Of a stretch of DNA of 22,242 nucleotides, positions 21,802 through 22,242 are shown piece after piece (the stretch's first letter is position 1; each line of letters begins with the position of its first letter). The notes beneath the pieces were generated by a model that did no database searches, was not told the DNA's origin, and saw only the letters and a program-made list of their open reading frames with translations. This DNA is from Desulfurococcales archaeon (lineage in GTDB: Archaea; Thermoproteota; Thermoprotei_A; Sulfolobales; NBVN01): the NCBI GenBank assembly GCA_023255965.1, contig JAGDWE010000004.1:1-22242 (forward strand), read 5' to 3'. A program made the translations under genes and the position numbers.

Positions 21802-22242
21802 TTAAGTACCTGATTTAAGTACGCATAAGGAGTCGATCAACGTGTTTAAGGTATTTAATACCGCGTTTATAAAATCTTCCCTTACTATGCCGTCAATTAT
21901 CAAACTTCTAAATTCACCTACATCAATCAACCTGCATGCACCATTACTGCTTTTAACTAAATCTACACCCAGATCAATATACTTAATAACTCCGTCGGGT
22001 AAGACCTCTGGTGGAGCGTTGATGTTGATGTACTCGCCCTTAACTATATTACTTGGTGATATATATGTATGCGTAATCCACCATCTATTCTCACAAACCT
22101 TACTTATTATTTTATCACCTACCTCCTTATGAGTGCCTATGCCATCATATACTCCCCTACTCCTTACATCTCTCTCTACCTCAATACATACGTCACCTCC
22201 ATCTAAGTAGGCGGCCCTAACCTTACCACTACCTAAGTTGAT
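21802..22242 (-). CDS. FAU-1-like RNase E/G-related RNA-binding protein, C-terminal part
   Basis: The minus strand is open from the window edge to a TAA at 21802-21804, 146 residues, with no start inside. The segment GTHKEVGDKIISKVCENRWW followed by SPSNIVKGEYININAPPEVL and IKYIDLGVDLVK has the character of a DUF402 domain, found at the C-terminus of archaeal FAU-1 proteins. These bind AU-rich RNA and are related to RNase E/G. The expected N-terminal S1-like region would lie beyond 22242. A plus-strand open frame over the same bases (21842-22132) has no comparable sequence logic. Convergent with the methylthiotransferase. Confidence 0.8.
   Translation of the reverse strand: MNLGSGKVRAAYLDGGDVCIEVERDVRSRGVYDGIGTHKEVGDKIISKVCENRWWITHTYISPSNIVKGEYININAPPEVLPDGVIKYIDLGVDLVKSSNGACRLIDVGEFRSLIIDGIVREDFINAVLNTLNTLIDSLCVLKSGT

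Noticed and set aside
21802..21822. Direct repeat TTAAGTAC at 21802 and 21815.
   Set aside because: Eight bases inside a coding 3' end of an AT-rich genome; easily chance.
21842..22132. Plus-strand open frame of 96 codons.
   Set aside because: It lies antisense to the DUF402-like frame, has low-complexity Leu/Ser/Thr composition typical of a reverse-strand shadow, and resembles no family.

Overview
The window comes from an archaeon, most probably a hyperthermophilic crenarchaeote (Thermoproteota, class Thermoprotei). The genes for aIF5A with a hypusine site, aIF1A, aIF2-beta, TFE, Rpo4, ribosomal protein L21e, Pus10, aTrm56, NMD3, Rio1 and MBF1 are archaeal. Promoters are TATA-type, many genes look leaderless or carry a GGTG-type ribosome binding site, GTG and TTG starts are common, one tRNA carries a bulge-helix-bulge intron, and there is a C/D box guide RNA. 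The sequence is AT-rich and uses TTA and AGG codons heavily. A relative of Caldivirga, Vulcanisaeta or Thermocladium would fit, but I cannot fix the genus.

Layout. Positions 1-433 (minus) hold a frameshifted tyrosine recombinase just downstream of an intact tRNA-Val(CAC) gene (493-566), the classic arrangement at the edge of an integrated element. Its Leu codon use differs from the rest of the window. Positions 567-766 are an unusually GC-rich spacer with hairpins and guide-RNA-like boxes. Positions 767-5982 (minus) are an information-processing block: aIF5A, SRP54, Pus10, then L21e, Rpo4, DUF655 and a TrmJ-type tRNA methyltransferase. Positions 6139-9157 (plus) hold glmS and a GlmU-like nucleotidyltransferase, an amino-sugar operon. 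tRNA-Asp(GTC) with a 22-nt intron follows (9219-9315, minus), then an M20 amidohydrolase (9445-10626, plus).

Positions 10665-14772 (minus) form a tight, partly overlapping cluster: MBF1, HflX, aTrm56, TFE, a cytosine-C5 methyltransferase and a SPOUT-fold protein. Then come a DRG-type GTPase with TGS domain, RNase HII, a C/D box sRNA, a Dim2-like KH protein, Rio1 kinase, aIF1A, NMD3, DUF424 and aIF2-beta (14827-20445, minus), a translation-initiation and ribosome-biogenesis block. A shared promoter region at about 20480 separates it from a plus-strand methylthiotransferase (20518-21795). This runs convergently into the C-terminal part of a FAU-1/RNase E-G-like protein (21802-22242, minus, cut by the window end).

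Taken together this is a core housekeeping region dominated by tRNA modification (TrmJ, Pus10, aTrm56, methylthiotransferase), initiation and ribosome assembly, bordered at the left by an integration hotspot. I see no CRISPR array, transposon or intact defence system. The least expected items are the broken integrase, the C/D box sRNA, the structured spacer at 600-760, the orphan C5-methyltransferase in the TFE operon and the GlmU-like protein with eroded signature motifs.
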